Below are positions 35,341 to 37,269 of a DNA stretch of 37,269 bases, piece by piece. The first letter of the stretch is position 1. Every line of letters begins with the position of its first letter. Position numbers and translations under genes: made by a program. Origin of the DNA: an uncultured Chlorobiaceae bacterium (GTDB taxonomy: Bacteria; Bacteroidota; Chlorobiia; Chlorobiales; Chlorobiaceae); the NCBI GenBank assembly GCA_903869365.1, contig CAIPYV010000043.1, positions 1-37,269 on the forward strand. The letters are read 5' to 3'. Below the pieces are notes generated by a model that did no database searches, was not told the DNA's origin, and saw nothing but the letters and a program-made list of their open reading frames with translations.

Positions 35341-36488
35341 CACATTGCACCTTACTTGAAATGCAGGACTTCACCCTCTGGGCAAAAATGAAGGAACGCG
35401 GCGCACTCCTCTCCTTCGACCTTGAAATAACTGCGCGGTGCAACAATGCATGCCGTCACTGCTACATCAACCTCCCTGCCGCCGACAGGGAAGCTCGCTC
35501 AAAAGAGTTGACGCTGCAGGAAATCAGCTCCATTGCTGATCAGGCTGTTGCACTCGGAGCCTTATGGGTGCTCATTTCAGGTGGCGAACCACTTCTGCGT
35601 GAAGACTTTGAGGAGATCTATATGCTCCTGAAAAGAAAAGGACTGCTGGTCTCTGTTTTCACCAACGCGACCTTGATTCGAGACGAACACATTGTCCTCT
35701 TTAAAAAATACCCCCCCCGCGATATCGAAATAACTGTTTACGGCGCTACCGAGGAGACCTACGAGAGAGTTACCGGATGCCCCGGATCATTCATTGCCTT
35801 TACAAACGGTCTCAACCGCCTCCTTGATGCTGGAGTCAAAGTCCGCCTCAAGGCAATGGCTATCCGATCCAACTTCCACGAACTTCCCGCAATAGCAGCA
35901 TTCTGTTGTACCCATACCAAAGACTACTTCCGTTTTGATCCCCAGCTCCATCTCCGTTTTGACGGCAATAAAGAGCGCAACCAACTTATCAAGTCTGAAC
36001 GACTCACACCGGAAGAGATTGTCGCGCTCGAAAAGGCGGACAAAGATCGGTTTGCCTCACTCCGAAAAAGGTGCAATACCCTCATTAATGATGCGGTTGC
36101 CCATAGAGGCTGCGACCATCTTTTTCATTGCGGGCTCGGTAACGGCAGCTTCACCATTGGTTACGACGGCACCTTCCGGCTCTGCTCGTCGCTCTGGGCT
36201 CCTGAGACAATCTACGACCTGCGTCGGGGAACACTCCGTGAAGCATGGGAAGAGTTTGTGCCACAAGTGCGTGACATGCGATCCACTCGGCCCGAGTATC
36301 TCGAGAACTGCTGCATCTGCCCGATCGTCAATCTCTGCCTCTGGTGTCCTGCACACGCATACCTTGAAACCGGTAAACTGGACACGCCTATAGAGTACTT
36401 CTGTCAGGTTGCTCGCGCAAGAGCTGCCGCTATTCAGGAAGCAACCCCGTCCTCTCCTGTTTTAGGCAATGCACAGCATTCGGCATGA
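35337..36488 (+). CDS. radical SAM/SPASM peptide-modifying enzyme
   Basis: The third radical SAM/SPASM enzyme of the locus has 383 residues from the ATG at 35337, which overlaps the preceding TGA by 4 bp; a frame extension to 35253 lies inside the peptidase gene and is unlikely. Cys35, Cys39 and Cys42 form the SAM-cluster motif in TARCNNACRHCY, GGEP is at 82-85. SPASM cysteines are at 265, 283, 325, 326, 328, 334, 337 and 356 (NCCICPIVNLCLWCPAHAYL). The C-terminal pattern DTPIEYFC parallels DTPVEYLC and APVEYLC in the two other enzymes, so the three are paralogues. A 418-bp non-coding region follows. Confidence 0.9.
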   Translation: MTHCTLLEMQDFTLWAKMKERGALLSFDLEITARCNNACRHCYINLPAADREARSKELTLQEISSIADQAVALGALWVLISGGEPLLREDFEEIYMLLKRKGLLVSVFTNATLIRDEHIVLFKKYPPRDIEITVYGATEETYERVTGCPGSFIAFTNGLNRLLDAGVKVRLKAMAIRSNFHELPAIAAFCCTHTKDYFRFDPQLHLRFDGNKERNQLIKSERLTPEEIVALEKADKDRFASLRKRCNTLINDAVAHRGCDHLFHCGLGNGSFTIGYDGTFRLCSSLWAPETIYDLRRGTLREAWEEFVPQVRDMRSTRPEYLENCCICPIVNLCLWCPAHAYLETGKLDTPIEYFCQVARARAAAIQEATPSSPVLGNAQHSA

Positions 36489-36534
36489 TTACAGCAATAC
36501 GGTTCATCCCGTAATTACAGTTCCTGAGAGAGGA

Positions 36535-36760
36535 TGTGTTTTGTTTTGAGACACTGTTGCTGAGGATAAAGGTAACAGTGCTCATTGCCATCGATTGCTG
36601 ATAGAAAACTCCCGATATCCTGTTATCAAGTTATAGAACGTTTTGGTTGTGTTTTATTTTGAAACAGCATCGCTGAAAGTAAAGCAACAGTGCTGACTGC
36701 CATCGATTGCCGATAGAAAACTCCTAACACTCTATTATTAAGTGATATAGCGGTTTTATT
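36535..36760. repeat. decayed tandem direct repeat, two units of about 112 bp
   Basis: Unit one begins TGTGTTTTGTTTTGAGACA at 36535 and unit two TGTGTTTTATTTTGAAACA at 36648. The most conserved block is CCATCGATTG followed by CTGATAGAAAACTCC or CCGATAGAAAACTCC, at 36588 and 36700. Similarity continues to about 36760 with substitutions and one small indel. It does not encode a peptide. It may be a duplicated regulatory element or a relic of a lost duplication of the locus. Confidence 0.7.
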
Positions 36761-36766
36761 TTCTTG

Positions 36767-36799
36767 TATACGATGTATATATTATATATGTTTCGTATA
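36767..36799. promoter_or_regulatory. AT-rich inverted repeat upstream of the precursor gene
   Basis: The arms TATACGA (36767-36773) and TCGTATA (36793-36799) flank 19 bases of alternating A/T (mainly TATATA). It lies about 110 bp upstream of the peptide start. A regulator binding site or part of the promoter is plausible; an overlapping TTGTAT could be a -35-like element, but no -10 is certain. Confidence 0.35.
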
Positions 36800-36906
36800 T
36801 ATGGCATAAAATTTGCAATGCTATTGTTGATAGTTAAATAGAACTCAGTTGTTAAGGTTTATAAGAAAACGATGTCGTTCAATCTTCGATGATAAAGGAG
36901 TCCAAC

Positions 36907-37098
36907 ATGGAACTGAAAAAAAAAGAGTGGAAGCATCCAGAGCTCATAGTTTTACTGAAGAGCAGACCGGAAGAGCGCATTTTAGATAATTGCAAGCTTC
37001 CACCTATGTATGCTCATCCTGGTCAATCGAACCTTCTCTGTCAAGATCACCAAGGCGGCAATGGTTGTGTTCACTGTACCGCATTGGGTGTGTCATAG
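36907..37098 (+). CDS. Cys-rich RiPP precursor-like peptide, 63 residues
   Basis: The gene starts at ATG 36907, six bases after a strong GGAG ribosome binding site (AAAGGAGTCCAAC); an ATG at 36889 in frame is less well placed. The N-terminal half looks like a leader: MELKKKEWKHPELIVLLKSR then PEERILDNCK, with a Trp, Pro-Glu-Leu and Pro-Glu-Glu pattern that I recognise from precursor peptides of radical SAM loci. The C-terminal half is a Gly/Cys/His-rich core with Cys29, Cys45, Cys54 and Cys57 (LLCQDHQGGNGCVHC) and ends in Gly-Val-Ser, so the last residue is serine. It has no membrane segment. Its position between three radical SAM genes and a HPr-kinase-like gene makes it the likely substrate. 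Confidence 0.78.
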   Translation: MELKKKEWKHPELIVLLKSRPEERILDNCKLPPMYAHPGQSNLLCQDHQGGNGCVHCTALGVS

Positions 37099-37152
37099 TT
37101 TTTTCTATAGTACATCTCTTTTGACGTTCAGTAATTGCTTATTCATTGAATT

Positions 37153-37269
37153 ATGCAGAATATACTCCTCAATCATCAGCTTCCCCAGTCAGGTCAACTT
37201 GGCCATTCCTTCGACCTCAGTAATGTTACCATAAATCATCGTCGCTATTTCCAGATTGCCGGTATGACG
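37153..37269 (+). CDS. HPr-kinase-like protein, free-standing (5' part only; window edge)
   Basis: Only 39 codons are inside the window. The ATG at 37153 has an in-frame TGA two codons upstream (37147-37149), which supports this start. The sequence ends with VTINHRRYFQIAGMT, which closely parallels NHRRYFKIADIT at the start of the HPr-kinase-like half of the fused enzyme. It is therefore a second, unfused copy of that domain (ScmC-like), 54 bp downstream of the precursor gene on the same strand. Whether its P-loop is intact lies outside the window. No clear ribosome binding site precedes it. Confidence 0.75.
   Translation, partial: MQNILLNHQLPQSGQLGHSFDLSNVTINHRRYFQIAGMT

Larger units (their letters stand above)
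36489..36906. other. non-coding region between the third radical SAM gene and the precursor gene
   Basis: No open frame longer than a dozen codons fits a protein here. The left part holds the 112-bp tandem duplication, the right part a very AT-rich zone with an inverted repeat, and the end carries AAAGGAG, the ribosome binding site of the peptide gene. The peptide is therefore probably made from its own, separately controlled transcript. Confidence 0.6.

Noticed and set aside
37010-37234. 74-codon plus-strand frame overlapping the precursor gene
   Set aside because: It begins inside the precursor gene in another frame, without a ribosome binding site, and runs through the start of the HPr-kinase-like gene.
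1-37269. CRISPR arrays, insertion sequences or integrases
   Set aside because: No regularly spaced direct repeats with unique spacers, no transposase or integrase motifs and no terminal inverted repeats were seen; the only repeats are those listed.

Overview
The window most likely comes from a green sulfur bacterium (Chlorobiaceae, Chlorobium/Pelodictyon-like). The evidence is a chlorophyllide reductase subunit (bchY), menaquinone genes (menF-menD), a type I citrate synthase, a KDO/LPS gene (kdsB), and single-copy housekeeping genes in a layout typical of a small Gram-negative phototroph genome. The genus is inferred from protein character, not from a search.

Layout. 1-3.8 kb (minus): menD (cut by the window edge) and menF, overlapping by 4 bp, then a TPR lipoprotein. 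4.0-6.1 kb (plus): a small HMA metal-binding protein, a NYN-domain protein and an OmpA-domain envelope protein. A perfect 25-bp inverted repeat forms a two-way terminator against a convergent tRNA-Asp. 6.5-8.5 kb (plus): citrate synthase, gatC and a DUF167 protein. 8.5-12.2 kb (minus): a DUF4402 exported protein downstream of a histidine kinase/response regulator pair. 12.5-22.4 kb: kdsB, xseA, an HU/SPOR membrane protein overlapping bchY, frr, rpmE, recG, rsgA and an aldehyde dehydrogenase. 22.5-23.1 kb: a truncated AAA ATPase joined to a relic on the other strand. 23.1-29.9 kb (minus): a YyaL-type thioredoxin-fold protein, a FIST sensor protein directly abutting a hybrid histidine kinase, and a small LuxR-type HTH protein. 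30.2-31.1 kb: a YegS-type lipid kinase.

The most interesting part is 31.26 kb to the right edge, a radical-SAM RiPP (modified peptide) locus. In order it encodes a radical SAM/SPASM enzyme fused to an HPr-kinase-like domain with a damaged P-loop, a second radical SAM/SPASM enzyme, a PqqD-like peptide-binding protein, a soluble Ser/His/Asp signal-peptidase-like protein, and a third radical SAM/SPASM enzyme. A 418-bp non-coding stretch with a decayed 112-bp tandem duplication follows. Then come a 63-residue Cys-rich precursor-like peptide with a strong ribosome binding site, and the first 39 codons of a second, free-standing HPr-kinase-like protein. The set resembles the computationally named SynChlorMet (Scm) cassette, but the kinase fusion, the third radical SAM gene, the peptidase and the peptide with a C-terminal serine make this version worth study.

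Likely cooperation (inference): the PqqD-like protein presents the leader of the small peptide to the three radical SAM enzymes, the HPr-kinase-like proteins may recognise or phosphorylate it, and the signal-peptidase-like protein may cut it. Any export or self-protection genes would lie to the right of the window.
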